Positions 24,345 through 36,006 of a stretch of 64,000 nucleotides of DNA are shown here, one piece after another; position 1 is the stretch's first letter, and every line of letters starts with the position of its first letter. Made by a program: the position numbers and the translations under genes. This stretch comes from Athripsodes cinereus (taxonomy: Eukaryota > Arthropoda > Insecta > Trichoptera > Leptoceridae), in the NCBI GenBank assembly GCA_947579605.1, contig OX388309.1, positions 14,640,713 to 14,704,712 on the forward strand, written 5' to 3'. Below the pieces are notes generated by a model that saw only the letters and a list, made by a program, of their open reading frames with translations, was not told the origin of the DNA and searched no databases.

Positions 24345-24460
24345 GTCTACCTTGGTACGGGCTCATGCCCAGTTAGGTAGACATTAGTGACTTATCTTTT
24401 AAAAACTGTTTTGTAAATAAAATAAATAAATAAAAATAAATAAATAAATAAATTATTTCC
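24345..24460 (+). mobile_element. LINE 3' end with (AAAT)n tail
   Basis: agtctaccttggtacgggct and catgcccagttaggtagaca form a small inverted repeat (gtctacct/aggtagac), followed by ttgtaaataaaataaataaa and more of the same. Typical 3' UTR hairpin plus tail of a non-LTR element; family not named. Confidence 0.5.
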
Positions 24461-25002
24461 TTTCGAGCTCCTTTGTGAAGATACAAAAGGTTAATATTGT
24501 GTATTATTATAAATAAACAAATACCTATTAGAAATTATTAATATGACAATTAACTATTTCTTCAATGGAGGTAAATAGTCATATTTGTTTCAAACATTAT
24601 CTACTGCGAGTACAAGGAAGGGTTTCCACAAGTTTCAACCATCAGATTTAGGAGATATGAGGAGTAATACGGGTATGTATGGAATCATTAATGTAAACCA
24701 AGAGAGTGTTATTTGTATGAGTATTACTTGATAGAGAATTCAGTACTATCGTATAACTTGTATCAAGATGTTACATAAATATTATATGTTTTACATGTAG
24801 TGTATGTGACCAAGAGGAATGTATAAATATTTTATCTTTTTAACTAAAGCTAATGTTGTTATTCGTTACACACTTAACTTACTTAATGGACAGCTGAAAA
24901 TTTAATGTGGGACAACTTGAAAATTATTTATGTATTCTTATGTGCAATGGGGATAAAAACAAATAACCTCAAATAAAATATTTATTTCGAAAACATCACA
25001 TA
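24461..25002. other. Non-coding DNA
   Basis: Nothing identifiable. Confidence 0.5.
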
Positions 25003-25031
25003 TTGCAAGTGAATCATCATCATCATCATCG

Positions 25032-25880
25032 CCCTCAACGCTCCTCTCGGGAGCACAGGGCAGAAACCAGCCTCCTCCATTCAGAGCGTCTCTGTGCCAA
25101 TTGCGTCACCTCTTTCCACGACATTCCTTGCGCTCTGATATCGTTGTCATAGGAACGGTGTATTGTGAAAGAGGGACGCCCGGGCCGACGGAACCCCCGC
25201 GGACGGAAAAACAGTGCTCTTTTTGGCCAACTATCATTAGGCATTCTCAAAACATGTCCCAGCCAGGACCATCGTCTCTCCTGTATTACGGAGATTACAG
25301 GTCTCTGCTGGGTGCGCCGGCGCACAGCATCATTTGTAACATGTTCATACCATTTGACATCCAAAATCCTTCTAAGACACCCGTTTTCAAAGCTTAGTAT
25401 CTTCCGCTCCTGAGCCTTGGTTAAGTGCCAAGACTCACAGCCATATAGAAGGATTGGGATGATGCACGCATTGAACAAGCGACATTTTGTCCTGATGCTG
25501 AGTCCAGACGCCTTCCAAACTTTGTTCATGTTATTGAAAGCCCCACTAGCTGCTCCTATGCGGATTGGTAATTCCGACCGGAGATCACCCTCTAGCGTTA
25601 TGGTTGCTCCCAGGTACCTGAATTTGCTAACCTGAGATATTTGGGAATTACCAACCATTAGTGGGATGTGAGTACTCGTGCATGTACTATTACATATGTA
25701 CTCCGTTTTACCAGCGTTGATACGAAGGCCAAGGCGCAAGGAATTTTCATAAAGAGCATTAGCGTTGCACTGTAATCCGTCCACAGATGTATCAAAAAGG
25801 GCTAGATCATCCGCATATTCCAGTCTAGTGCAGCACTCCCACAGACGTCTCACTGTTTTCACGCTGTGATAAAGGCACAC
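25032..25880 (-). pseudogene. Reverse transcriptase, C-terminal part (RTE-like)
   Basis: Continues the preceding fragment after a frameshift. It carries motif C as LEYADDLALF (the YADD catalytic pair intact), then thumb-type blocks KFRYLGATITLEGDLRSEL, IPILLYGCESWHLTKAQERK, and the C-terminal signature ENGCLRRILDVKWYEHVTND, RRWSWLGHVLRMPNDSWPKR, MSWKEVTQLAQRRSEWRRLV. This YLG...LYG.E.W...WLGHVLRM...RRPGRP order is typical of RTE-clade and related LINEs. The ATG at 25880 is accidental. The frame ends at 25035-25032 next to the (gat)n tail. Open frames on the plus strand across this interval are antisense shadows. Confidence 0.9.
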
Positions 25881-26390
25881 CGCCAGGGCCCTGAATAGAT
25901 TTTCTGAGCAGGTAGTCCATAATTATGGCAAAGATAAAAGGTGCCAATACACAGCCCTGCCGGACTCCAGTGGTGATCCTGAAGGTGTCAGTTGGACCAC
26001 TTGATGTTCTGACAGAACATTCAGAGTCCATATGCAGGGCTTTGATCATGGTTACCACCTTGGGCGGGATGCCATACGCGGCCAGTATTTTCCATATGGT
26101 TGGTCTGTGGGGGCTGTCAAAAGCTTTTTCGTAGTCAATGAAGCAACATGCAAGCGGTGAGTTGAACTCTTGCGACTGTTGAAGTACGCATCTGGCACAG
26201 AAAATTGCGTCCGAACAGGACTTGCCAGGCACAAACCCGCATTGTTGCTTTCTCAGAGATGCCAACACTGGTTTTTGAATGCGACTCAATATGATTTGTG
26301 AGAGAACTTTACCGGGCACACTAAGTAGTGTGATGCCACGGTAGTTTCCGCATTCCAGTGGGTTTCCCTTCTTGAAAAGTGTCACGAAAG
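25825..26390 (-). pseudogene. Reverse transcriptase, N-terminal/central part (RTE-like)
   Basis: An open frame continues upstream to 26433 but its first ~14 codons lie in flanking DNA and the target duplication; the element-derived part begins at about FVTLFKKGN. Visible reverse transcriptase blocks: NYRGITLLSVPGKVLSQII, FVPGKSCSDAIFCARCVLQQ, motif A FIDYEKAFDSP with its catalytic aspartate, and motif B TGVRQGCVLAPFIFAIIMDY. The frame breaks near 25825-25870, between motifs B and C, and continues in another frame. The enzyme would copy its own RNA at a nicked target. With no endonuclease domain and a frameshift, this is a dead fragment. Confidence 0.9.
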
Positions 26391-26749
26391 TTGCAAGTGA
26401 ATACATTCTCAATAACTTGAATAAAATTATCACACGAACTTCTTCATTTCACTAGATTATCAAGCAGCCTTCGAGTGTTCATGGATTATAAAATTTTGCT
26501 GATAGACTTCAGTTTTAGTATAAACTTGACAGTAACTTTACAATATTATAGACTTTATGTAGATTAAGTGTATTGAATGACCTCACATCAGGTGGCAGAC
26601 ATTTCAAAATGTCTTCTTCAGGCATTTTGAAATGTCTGCCAATATCTGTCTGTGTTATTTCATCAAAACGTTGTGGTAAGCCTGTCAGTAGGCATGGCGA
26701 TGAAACACAACTAGAAGTTACCAAAAAACCTATAATATATGAATTATTA

Positions 26750-26965
26750 TATATATTAGTCATTATTTTTTCACAACGGGTGATTGCACTCAATGCTGTA
26801 AAGCATTTTCGTCCAACCAACCACTGCCGTCAACCACTAAATGGTATATGAGAGTAGAATTCTCGATGAAAATTCCAGTCGTCACCAGGATTCGAACCTG
26901 CTATCTATAATGAGTGCGGTGGAAGTCGGTGAACGTTACTAGTGTAAAGCATGCTTAAACCAGCC
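26750..26965 (-). mobile_element. tRNA-like SINE of a second type (tentative)
   Basis: On the minus strand gcaggttcgaatcctggtga contains a perfect B box (GGTTCGAATCC) followed by a ~150-bp body (tggttgacggcagtggttgg, aatgctttacagcattgag). The A box is not clear. The sequence differs from the SINE at 2873/10063/35236. Weak open frames on both strands here are not genes. Confidence 0.5.
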
Positions 26966-28689
26966 AAAGCCAATTCGTAAGCATTGGAAACACCCATACT
27001 CTCTCTCTACCCGTAAAAGGGTGTGTATAAAGATCTAAGTGATCGCAGATGTCTGTTGAAAGATATCATTTATCAAAACGAACGCAGGTACCAAGTTCAG
27101 GTATATATATTATATACGAGTATGTAAAAAATATGTATGCGACATGCCTACTCTAGAAACAGGCTCATTCCAGGCATTCAAAATTATTTTGATAAAATGT
27201 TTTTGTAAAATAATTTCAATCGAAGAACAAAGAAAACAGAAAGCAATACTACAAATAAGAAAGCCATATGAACATATTTGTATTACAAAAGCGCTCGCAT
27301 ATAAGCAGTTGCTGATACGAATTCCAAATATGTAATTATTTAATTAATGAATATATTATTATTGTACAAACTTGTAGAAATTTCATTAAGCATATAATCA
27401 TATTCCACAACACACACTTTGGATATTTACACAGAGATTGGATTAAAATATTGAAATGAAGTAAGAAGTGGTCATATTTTTATGCTAATGAAATTCATTT
27501 TCAGAAAAAGCTTAACACATACAAATCCTATTCGACATAGTACAAAGCACGGCTAGATATTAAGTGTAAGTAAGCATGTACATAATATGTAGAAGGGTTT
27601 ATGTACTAGGTGCCTTTTAGTACAATTTATACTTTGAATGTTCTGAGATATATTATGTGATTTTAATACCGTACAAATGACCCATAGTGGTAATGAAGCG
27701 AAGTAAATCTTCCACATTAGGATAAGATTAAATGGGAAAAAGAATAATAAATCAATCTTTCGGTCTGTGTTTGTATATTTCCATTTTCAAACAAATAATT
27801 TCTTAGTAAATAATTATTTTGAATCTAATATGCATATCGCATATTAGTATCATCAAATATCTGAGTAATGAATTTATGAAATATAGGTACGGATAATAAT
27901 ATCAAAATAGCACGAATAGATAATAAAAAAAACTTAAAAATATCGTACAAAGATAAGTAACATAAAGTTTGCTGAAATATATACATACAATACATTATAT
28001 ACAAACTTCCCATTGAAACCGGAAATACATCGAAATCACAGCTTTGGCTTGTGTATATTAGAATTCTTATATAATATTCATAAAGTGTTGAATTCGATGA
28101 GTCTCGACTTCCTTTACATATTTCTTGTATAGGGTGAATGACAGCGGTGTGTATTCATGCTGTGTAGGCCCGCCCTCAATACAAATTTATTTAAAATAAA
28201 TAAATAAAAAGCAATTATATTTCATTTGATGAAAATTAACATTACTATAATTGTATTACAAACAAATAGTTTAGTTATGTATGCAAATACCACTAAGTAA
28301 TTAAATCTTTAAAACTGAATTCTATACTACAATATATAACTTTAGTATAGCAGCTATAACAATAGGTTTTGTGACATCTATATATTTGAGAATAATCCTC
28401 GTGGTTTTAAAATGACGATTTTATAGAGTTTGAATGATTTTTAATTATTTAATTTTTTATTTATTGTTCTTTCTCCACACCTCAAGGATTTTCCTCATCC
28501 ATTCCTCTTTCACTGTGTTCCCTACTAAAAAATAGCCAAATATATTCTAAAATGATTCGTGTTTTTGTTTCGATCAGGTTAGTATGATTGTTTTTCCATG
28601 GTTGTTGTTATTAAGTTTTTATTATTACTATACTGATGTGATATTTCCCCTCTAGCTTTTTTATAAATGACAATCTTCTAAGCTTATTG
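26966..28689. other. Non-coding A+T-rich DNA
   Basis: No gene with support. Near 28165 tgtgtaggcccgccctcaat is followed by a ttaaaataaataaataaaaa run that may be another LINE tail. Confidence 0.45.
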
Positions 28690-28835
28690 AAGTGTAACTA
28701 ATTGGGTAATGAATCACATAGGGCTGCCACACTAATGATTTGGACCCAAATTTTAATGTGTTTTAACAATAATGATTTAATAATAACAATCTAATGTATT
28801 ATATGCTGTTGTGTTCTTATTTTTGAATAAATAAA
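28690..28835 (+). mobile_element. Possible LINE 3' end with (AAAT)n tail
   Basis: cacatagggctgccacacta leads to ttgaataaataaataaaac. Low confidence because only the tail is characteristic. Confidence 0.3.
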
Positions 28836-30164
28836 TAAAACACAAATAAGCCCTATTTGTAACCATATGAGTAACTAAGACCAACACTATGTTTTTTTTT
28901 TTACTTTTTATATTAAGTATAGTTTTATCTTCTAAACCGCAAGCGCCAATGTACTCACTTGAACAGATTCTCCAAAAATTTGAAAAACTTCACTGCATAA
29001 GTTTAATAAATTTCTTTATTATTATAAAACTTTAATTCCCGGTTTAACCAGATTTTCGAATCTGTGAGGAAGACACGCCACTGGTGTATGAGTACTTACT
29101 TGGGTACACTGACGTACGAGGTACAGGTAGTATTGATTTTCGACAAATCTGGTAATTTGACCTGTTGCACATCTACAGCAGTCCGTGTAAATTGAAATGC
29201 CATTATTTTCAACACCTTCCTAGCTTCTATGTGAGTGAAATTCAGAAACGTTGTGTCCCATACACATAGAAAATATACTCGTAAATAAAAATGTAAAAAG
29301 GTAAAGTGAAATGAGTAGGTATATGTTACTTCACATCGCTACACTGTGACCTTGCCTTGCTCAGATTACGGAAGATAAATCGTTAAAAAAAATTGATACA
29401 GAAAGTAGAGAGAGAGAGAGAGAGAGAGAAATAATACCAATTATTTAGAGAGCTTACTAAGTACTTACTCAATATGTCAAATAAATGTATGTATGTAATA
29501 TTTATATCTGTGTGTGGTTAACAAAACTTATAACAAACTCGAACGCTTGATTATAGATTTACCCCCGGGTTTTAAATAAAATGATTTCTGCCATTCAAAT
29601 TTTGTAGGCATGAATATGAATTAGTGATTTATTCGTTAAAGTTGTGTAAAGTTTAACTACCAATATATCTGTATTATTATTAATACAGACAATTTGTGTA
29701 GGTTCAATAACCCGGGGGAATATGATATTAATTTTATATTAGAGTAAACAAACTGACTCCACTCTTAAAGCTCCGCATCAACCTTGAAATAGAATAAAAC
29801 TGCTTCAGTTGTTGGATAAGCAAAGAAGAATAATTAAATTAAGTGGATTTGATGGGGATGCCTTAATATTCAGCGGCGAGATACTCCACCAGGTACCATT
29901 CAATTATTCTACATAATATAATTATAATATCTGCAGGAAAGTTGTTCAATGTAATTTTTCATATAGACTGAACACTGGCATAGTGGTATTAAACTAGAGA
30001 GAATCAAAATATTAATAAATCGTCACCTAAACGGATAAATAGGAGTCCTTGGACTCATGCAATATCCGAGAAATAAATTTATTTCAACATAGACTATACA
30101 ATGTACAATAAACAGAAGTTACATAATACAAGCTGTACCTACCTAGTTGTTGTTCTATATTTTA
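28836..30164. other. Non-coding DNA
   Basis: Contains a (ga)n microsatellite at 29407-29428 and an inverted pair of cccccgggtt/aacccggggg at about 29563 and 29711 that may mark a small decayed element. No gene. Confidence 0.5.
29407..29428. repeat. (GA)n microsatellite
   Basis: About eleven perfect ag units. Confidence 0.9.
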
Positions 30165-30290
30165 ATTAATAATAATAAAGACAATTTGTATTTGGCGCCG
30201 TTTAATGATCCGTGACTATCTCAAGGGCGCCGTGGCTTTTCGTGAAAAGCAGTGTTTTCAGCTTACTCCTGAACGTTATATATAGTAGGT
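30165..30290 (-). mobile_element. 3' end of the CR1/L2-like LINE family
   Basis: The reverse complement reads acgttcaggagtaagctgaa, aacactgcttttcacgaaa, ggcgcccttgagatagtcac, cattaaacggcgccaaat, then (tta)n. It matches 49060-49175 closely. Confidence 0.75.
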
Positions 30291-30776
30291 ATAAATAAGT
30301 TATTTAAGACTTTGATAGTATCATGTAGACCTGCGATTATATTTGCTGTCATTCATTTTATATTTACTCAGACTTTTAAATGCGATTTGTTAAGTTTAAC
30401 ATAACAAACTATTGATTAATTGATGCCAATATTTATTGACCGATTCTAGAAAAATATATACTTAAAAGAAATGCGTCAAAAGGCTTATTGCAGAAGCAAT
30501 CTCTTTCAATCAATTCCTTAATCTTAAATATGATTAATCTTAGTATTCAATCATAATATTTTAGAGTGTATTGTTCCCTAAAAAACACATTATGGTGAAT
30601 ACTTTTTTTTATTTCAATTCTGAAAAAAATATACACCTAAATGAATAAAACGTGAACAAAGAACTATTATGTCATGTGATCATGTAAGTATTTATAAAGT
30701 GTTCAGATATGAAGAAAGCTAATGATTTGATGTCTTTAATTAAATTTCAGTAATATTTTCAGTCAAATATCGATAA

Positions 30777-30911
30777 TATGGCTTGCCACCCATCCTGAAT
30801 GTCTTGATTTTATATTGGCACGAAGAGGACAGTTTTCATGTTTCTTACGTGCAGCTGATCTGCTGGCTTCCCCACTTGTGGGATATGCCGTGATGGTATA
30901 GTAGTAGTAGT
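30777..30911 (+). mobile_element. SINE-like element with 12-bp TSD
   Basis: The direct repeat aaatatcgataa lies at 30765-30776 and 30912-30923. Between them: gcttgccacccatcctgaat, attggcacgaagaggacag, gcagctgatctgctggcttc, cccacttgtgggatatgccg, then tgatggtatagtagtagtag as the tail. The last ~45 bp resemble the 3' end of the RTE-like LINE fragment ending at 45824. No open frame. Confidence 0.85.
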
Positions 30912-30923
30912 AAATATCGATAA

Positions 30924-32637
30924 GAAATATTTATTTGAATCAGCGATGTGATAAATAGACAATCGGCAAAGTATTTTATTTCAACGAGTGTAGATATATA
31001 GTTTTGTCAATAGAATTGGTATACATAAACCTCACGATAAATGCATCAAATACGCAAACATTGCATATACATACATACATTATTATTGTTGAATGTACTT
31101 TGTGTATATTTGTTTCCACAATTGTTTGATGCGCCAACATTTTTTAATTTGCCTTGTATTTAAATTCCTGGATTCTACAACATTCTCCATGAATAATGTC
31201 AAGCGCAGTTTATTTTAACGTTAAGAGTAACATTTTAAAATAAATATGTATAAAATTTTAAATTGTAGCTGTGACTGTAAATGTCGAGAACACAATATTC
31301 AAATTAAGCATTTTTAAATTCACTGAACGTGCGGCTCATGTACCCACACTGCTGGACAAATAAACTTAATTATGCTTTTTATTAAGTTCACAACATAGTC
31401 ATTAGTCTAAATATTGTTATTACAAATTAAACACTAAATTAAATCATCCTTTATCTTGATAAATTAAAATAAATAAATGAACACTGAAAGTAAAACATAG
31501 CCTCGTTACAAAGCATCTGAACACATGTTTTAGATCTGTATAAGTCTAATGTAAATACAAAAACTTAATATTCATTTCGTCTAGATGGATATAACAATAT
31601 AAACATTGTGTATTAGTCTCAGAATCAAGTATCTACAAACATGACATGCACAAATATATTATTGTTATCTACATAAGTATAATATCTAAGTAGGTATATC
31701 AACTTAAAAGAGTAGTTAGTTACGCAGATGGATATATATACATATATCTACAAAATGTATCATAAAATAAATAAGAAACGTCAATTTGATCCCTACATCG
31801 CGTTATTGAATTGGAAATAGTGTAACGGTTTAGCGGAAAGCGGAAAGGTAAGGTACACAAACGATGATAGAACGGGATGTATGGGAATGTATTGTACGAG
31901 ATATAGGTATATCTACGTACATATTCCTATATATTAGGTATATAATATGATTGCCTTACTGCCTCACCCTCAATAAAGCGATAGAAGCACGCAATAATAT
32001 GATTAATTCATTATGAACATTCAATGGAAATATAAATTATTGCTTTCCAAAATGCAAATTTATCTCATTCCATTTGAAAACGGTTATTATTTGTGTTCCC
32101 TATATTTTCTCCGCCTGCCTCTCATAAATACAACACAGCGCAGACTATTCATAAATATCTGCCATACAGTATCTACGTTAGAATATTATATTTTAAATTA
32201 TAGTTCTCATTACCGCAAATAGAGTGAATCCTGCACAACGACAACGTAACTAGCGGGTGCACAAATACCTTATTCTATATTCAATTCTTCTCGTGAACCT
32301 ACATTAAAAAGCCCATCATTATGTTTTGTTTCAAGAACACACTATACTTCATATTCTACAAAATATGTAAATTATGTGTCTTAGGAAATGCGAAGTTCGA
32401 AGAAAATATTTGTTTTTAGATTACTCACGAGTATCATGATAATACTTTTTAAATTCATACGTATGAAAGAAAAATACTAAATGTCAATTTAGTAATGAAA
32501 CATAAATATTATTAACAGAATGGGAAGTTAACAAGACACGTATAGTTGGTCGGTTGATTGGAAAACAAATTTGTTGAGTTTCAACAATAGACATTAATAA
32601 TGAATTCTATTCGCCTCAACATATTCAGTGAGAAAAG
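30924..32637. other. Non-coding DNA
   Basis: No gene, tRNA or repeat that I can support. The 69-codon frame at 32013-32222 has no recognisable domain. Confidence 0.5.
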
Positions 32638-32638
32638 A

Positions 32639-33336
32639 TAGAAAGGTTATATATATATTTAGTTACAATCCATTGGATTGGTCTGCAACGAGTTTGGTTT
32701 TTCTTCTCCATTCCTCCCTATTCTCAGCCAGTCTTTTAAGCTCTACGTATGAGCCACAGTTCATGTCCCTCTTCAGTTGGTCCATATATGCGTCTCTTGG
32801 TCGGCCTCTGCCATTTGTTCCCTCGGTCTTACCCTCCGCGATGGCGATGAGTAGTCCTGGGTGCCTGATGTTGTGGCCAATCCAGTTAGCTCGTTGTTGG
32901 CTGATTCTCTTAAGGAGTTGCCTTTTTTCGCCTACCCTGGTTAAGACTTCTTCGTTTTCGACGTGCTCCGACCAATGGATCTTAAGCATGCGTCTGTAGC
33001 ACCACATCTCAAAGGCCGCCAACCGTCCGCTTTCACTCTTGCTGATGGTCCATGTCTCACAACCATAAAGCAGAATGCTCCATACAAAGGCTTTAGTAAG
33101 GTTCTTCCTTACGCTTAAGTCGATATTTGGGGATTCCAATATCTTCGATTTTTTGTTGAAGGCAATCCTTGCCTGGTTTATTCTGCTTACAATTTCTGCT
33201 TTGGAGCGTCCATCCTGGTTTATTCTGCTGCCCAGGTACACGAATTCACTTACTTGTTTGATGCTCACTCCATTTAATGCAATGTTCGCAGTCGCTTCCT
33301 CTCTTCCAACGACCATACGTTTTGTTAGAAAGGTTA
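32639..33336 (-). mobile_element. 5'-truncated RTE-like LINE insertion with 11-bp TSD
   Basis: tagaaaggtta is present at 32639-32649 and 33326-33336 and flanks 676 bp (32650-33325) of minus-strand LINE sequence ending in a (ta)n tail (tatatatattt in this orientation). The reverse transcriptase core is missing through 5' truncation. Confidence 0.92.
32663..33325 (-). pseudogene. C-terminal part of an RTE-like reverse transcriptase
   Basis: Uninterrupted frame of about 217 residues from the first ATG at 33316; the coding part enters at the truncation point as TKRMVVGR. Blocks visible: VSEFVYLGSRINQDGRSKAE, FVWSILLYGCETWTISKSES, AFEMWCYRRMLKIHWSEHVE, QQRANWIGHNIRHPGLLIAI, GRGRPRDAYMDQLKRDMNCG and LAENREEWRRKTKLVADQSN. 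This is the region after the YADD motif. The family differs from the 25-kb element. The frame is open, which fits a recent insertion, but it cannot encode an active enzyme. Plus-strand frames at 32628-32999 and 33075-33407 are its antisense. Confidence 0.9.
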
Positions 33337-34124
33337 GTGTATTATTATTTTGTATTCTCGTACATATCAGTACAGTACGAGTATGGTGGGAACATTATAA
33401 TGAATAAGATGAGATGTCATTTGATATAAAGTCATATACTTGAAAAAATGATTATCACTTAAGATGTGACTGTTCATAAAAATATTTTAGTATGAAATAG
33501 AAAGTACACATTACGATAATATGAGTTTTATTCAACACGTAAAATGAACGAAATTAAGTTTTTATTTTTATAATGTAAAAAGCTTACATTAATTGAGTAT
33601 AGTGAAGAGATGAGTATTTGGCCTATTTAATAAAATAATATAAATGTGAAGAGAAAATATTTTCCAGATATCTGATAGTGTTGTGTAGCAGTAGACAAAG
33701 GGTGAAATGGAATAAGAAAATAGATTCTTTAGGGGATCTTATTCCCTTATTGTAATGCGGACTACGAGATAAGCGACTCTAGACTGATCCCTCAACATCC
33801 CACGATTTCGAGATTTTAATAAATAAATTGCTAAATTTAGGAAGGTTACCAACATTTACAGGTTTTTATCGTCAGAGCTACAGTAAAAGACGTGTTAAAA
33901 TAAAGTCATACGTTTTAAACATTTTCAGAGACTTTGTATTATATTGTAGATACATACATATTTATTTCAAACGACAATTCACCCACGTCTTGTATGTTGA
34001 CTAGTAACTTTAACCATGTATGTACGAATGATAAGAACGCACACGGCACACCTGTAGGCTTAGGCTGAATGGTAGAGCCGAATGTCATAAGCAGCTGGTG
34101 TTAGAAGTCATCAGTAACGCTTAT
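33337..34124. other. Non-coding DNA
   Basis: Nothing identifiable. Confidence 0.5.
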
Positions 34125-34189
34125 AATAATACTAGCTGGCCCGGCGAACTTCGTACCGCCTAAGAATCAATGAACGATTTCATACATAC

Positions 34190-34370
34190 ATCTTCTTCCC
34201 CTTGTCCTAGTTCGGTCGGGGGCCCATTGTCCCTAAGTATCTAACTATATTAAAGAGATAACTGTCCACCGCTGCTTCCAGGACCTCTGGCCACTCCAAA
34301 CCAAGCCTTTCAACACATGTTCGACACCTGCCCTATCTTCTGCCCTCTCCCACTGACTTTATGAATGATT
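34190..34370. repeat. G+C-richer insertion within the island
   Basis: cttcttccccttgtcctagt, tcggtcgggggcccattgtc and ctgtccaccgctgcttccag are unlike the flanks. It looks like a LINE 3' region; the family is not identified. Confidence 0.35.
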
Positions 34371-34855
34371 AATATTATTAATCTCTTTACAAACTCCCGT
34401 AATAGGGAACATGCATGTGTGAGGAATATGAATAAATGTTATCAATTCATATTAATAAATATACGCTGATCATGAATATCCTAATAAGAAACCATAAAAT
34501 AAAACTTTTCATTCATTATTTTCATTTTAAAAATCCATATTTTCTGTTATTGAATTAGTCCGGTGTGACGTCGCAAGTCGCTATTTTGTATTGCCACACG
34601 TTTCACTCTTAGTACTGTTTGTAGCGCCTGATATCGTCAAACACTGCTCCGCCACGAGTGGACCTTTTTGCGGCGAAGTGTGAAAATTGCTTTTTTAAAT
34701 GGCGATAAAAACCTTAAAAATGCACATTTAAAAATATAAAAAGTACCATAATTTTTCTAATTTTCTGTACTATTTTTTGGGTTGAAAATTTTTTTTTGTG
34801 AATGTTCCCTATTGTCAAAGTGTGTCATCGAAGGTATAGTGTAAAAAAATATAAT

Positions 34856-35223
34856 TCATTTGGAACTTTCGCAGTTTAGCGGCCCCACCCGTTGTCGAGT
34901 ACTTTTTTCCATAGAAAAAGTAATATTTTCGAAACTTGAGGAAATTGTTGCCATGTGGTGAATTATTTTTTGGTCACCAAATTTTTGGAAATTTCTTTTA
35001 TAGGAAAAAAAATTCGCAACTATGAAACTTGAGCGGCCCCATCCGTTGTCAAGTAATATGTACGGAATTTTAGGAAATTAATTTTCGAAGTGGATTTTTT
35101 TGCCGGCAAATTAAAATAATTATACATATGGCAACAATTTCCTCAAGTTTCAAAAATATTACCTTTTCTATGGAAAAAAAGTACTCGACAACGGGTGGGG
35201 CCGCTAAACTACGAAAGTTACAT
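34856..35223. mobile_element. Foldback element, ~105-bp arms
   Basis: agtttagcggccccacccgt, tgtcgagtacttttttccat and aaacttgaggaaattgttgc on the left are inverted on the right as gcaacaatttcctcaagttt, tggaaaaaaagtactcgaca and acgggtggggccgctaaact. Central ~155 bp unpaired, although agcggccccatccgttgtca recurs inside near 35031. Non-coding. Confidence 0.85.
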
Positions 35224-35235
35224 TAATTTTTTTTT

Positions 35236-35459
35236 ACATAGACAATTCACACACATCGAGCTAGTCCCAAACTTAGATGAATCTTGATTATGGGTACTAA
35301 CGCGACGATACACACATATACAATGCACTATATACATATATACGTAACACCCAGACCCAGGACAATTTGAAAAAGGTCATTCTTCACTTTGCCCTGTCCG
35401 GGAATCGAACCCGGGACCTCGTGACTCAAAGGAAAGAGCTCCGCGCCACACCGGCCGAC
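35236..35459 (-). mobile_element. tRNA-derived SINE, copy 3
   Basis: The minus strand has gtcccgggttcgattcccgg (B box), then the body with tttttcaaattgtcctgggt and gttagtacccataatcaaga, ending tgtctatg and an A-rich tail (ttttttttt in this orientation). The A-box region is partly deleted (ctcggcgcggagctctttcc replaced). It sits immediately beside the foldback. Confidence 0.88.
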
Positions 35460-35744
35460 ATGAACAATTTATGTTGAACAATTATACTTAACTGAGATTT
35501 GTTTATAAATTATCTGCAGTACGTAATATAATTATGTAGGTACTATTTTTTTTTTCAGGTAGATTTTACCTATTCATTTAAAATTTATAAAAATTCTTTC
35601 CATGATTTTTTATAAATTGAAATATCAGAACTACAGATGTTAATTTGTATGGATAACGTTTTTAATTTGAGAATGTATAGAAAAATTATCATATAAATAG
35701 TCCAATCTATAAAAAAACTTCATTGTTGATTTTGTATAATTCTC

Positions 35745-35835
35745 CATATTGCATTTTTAGTTGAAATTAAAAATGTATGGCGTAAATAATTTTCTTCGTA
35801 ATTTTTCTTCTCTGTCTGCAAATTTCACTACACAA
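35745..35835 (+). repeat. Internal direct repeat, copy 1 (pairs with 36563-36645)
   Basis: gaaattaaaaatgtatggcg, taaataattttcttcg and tttttcttc recur at 36575-36635 about 818 bp downstream. Suggests two overlapping copies of one element in the island. Confidence 0.7.
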
Positions 35836-36006
35836 TCTTGCATCAGAACTACCTACATGAACACATTCTTATTTTCATCTTTAATAGCACAATTTTTGGT
35901 TCAATAATAATTTTCCATCTGCAAAAATAAAATACAATTTCAAATATAATCTGTGCACGTCCACATTTATGTGACAGATCTATCGATACATAAATATTAG
36001 TCGAAT

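Larger units (their letters stand above)
25003..26402 (-). mobile_element. 5'-truncated RTE-like LINE insertion with 12-bp TSD
   Basis: The direct repeat ttgcaagtgaat occurs at 25003-25014 and 26391-26402 and exactly brackets a 1,376-bp element (25015-26390). On the minus strand the element ends in a (gat)n tail (cgatgatgatgatgatgatt), the microsatellite 3' end known for RTE-type LINEs, and it encodes most of a reverse transcriptase. The 5' half, including the endonuclease, is absent: the usual outcome of incomplete target-primed reverse transcription. The perfect duplication implies a fairly young insertion. Confidence 0.93.

Noticed and set aside
25101..26134. Plus-strand frames of 69-98 codons
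   Set aside because: They lie antisense to the reverse transcriptase fragment, whose motifs are clear on the minus strand.
32628..33407. Plus-strand frames of 110-123 codons
   Set aside because: Antisense to the RTE-like C-terminal fragment at 32663-33325.
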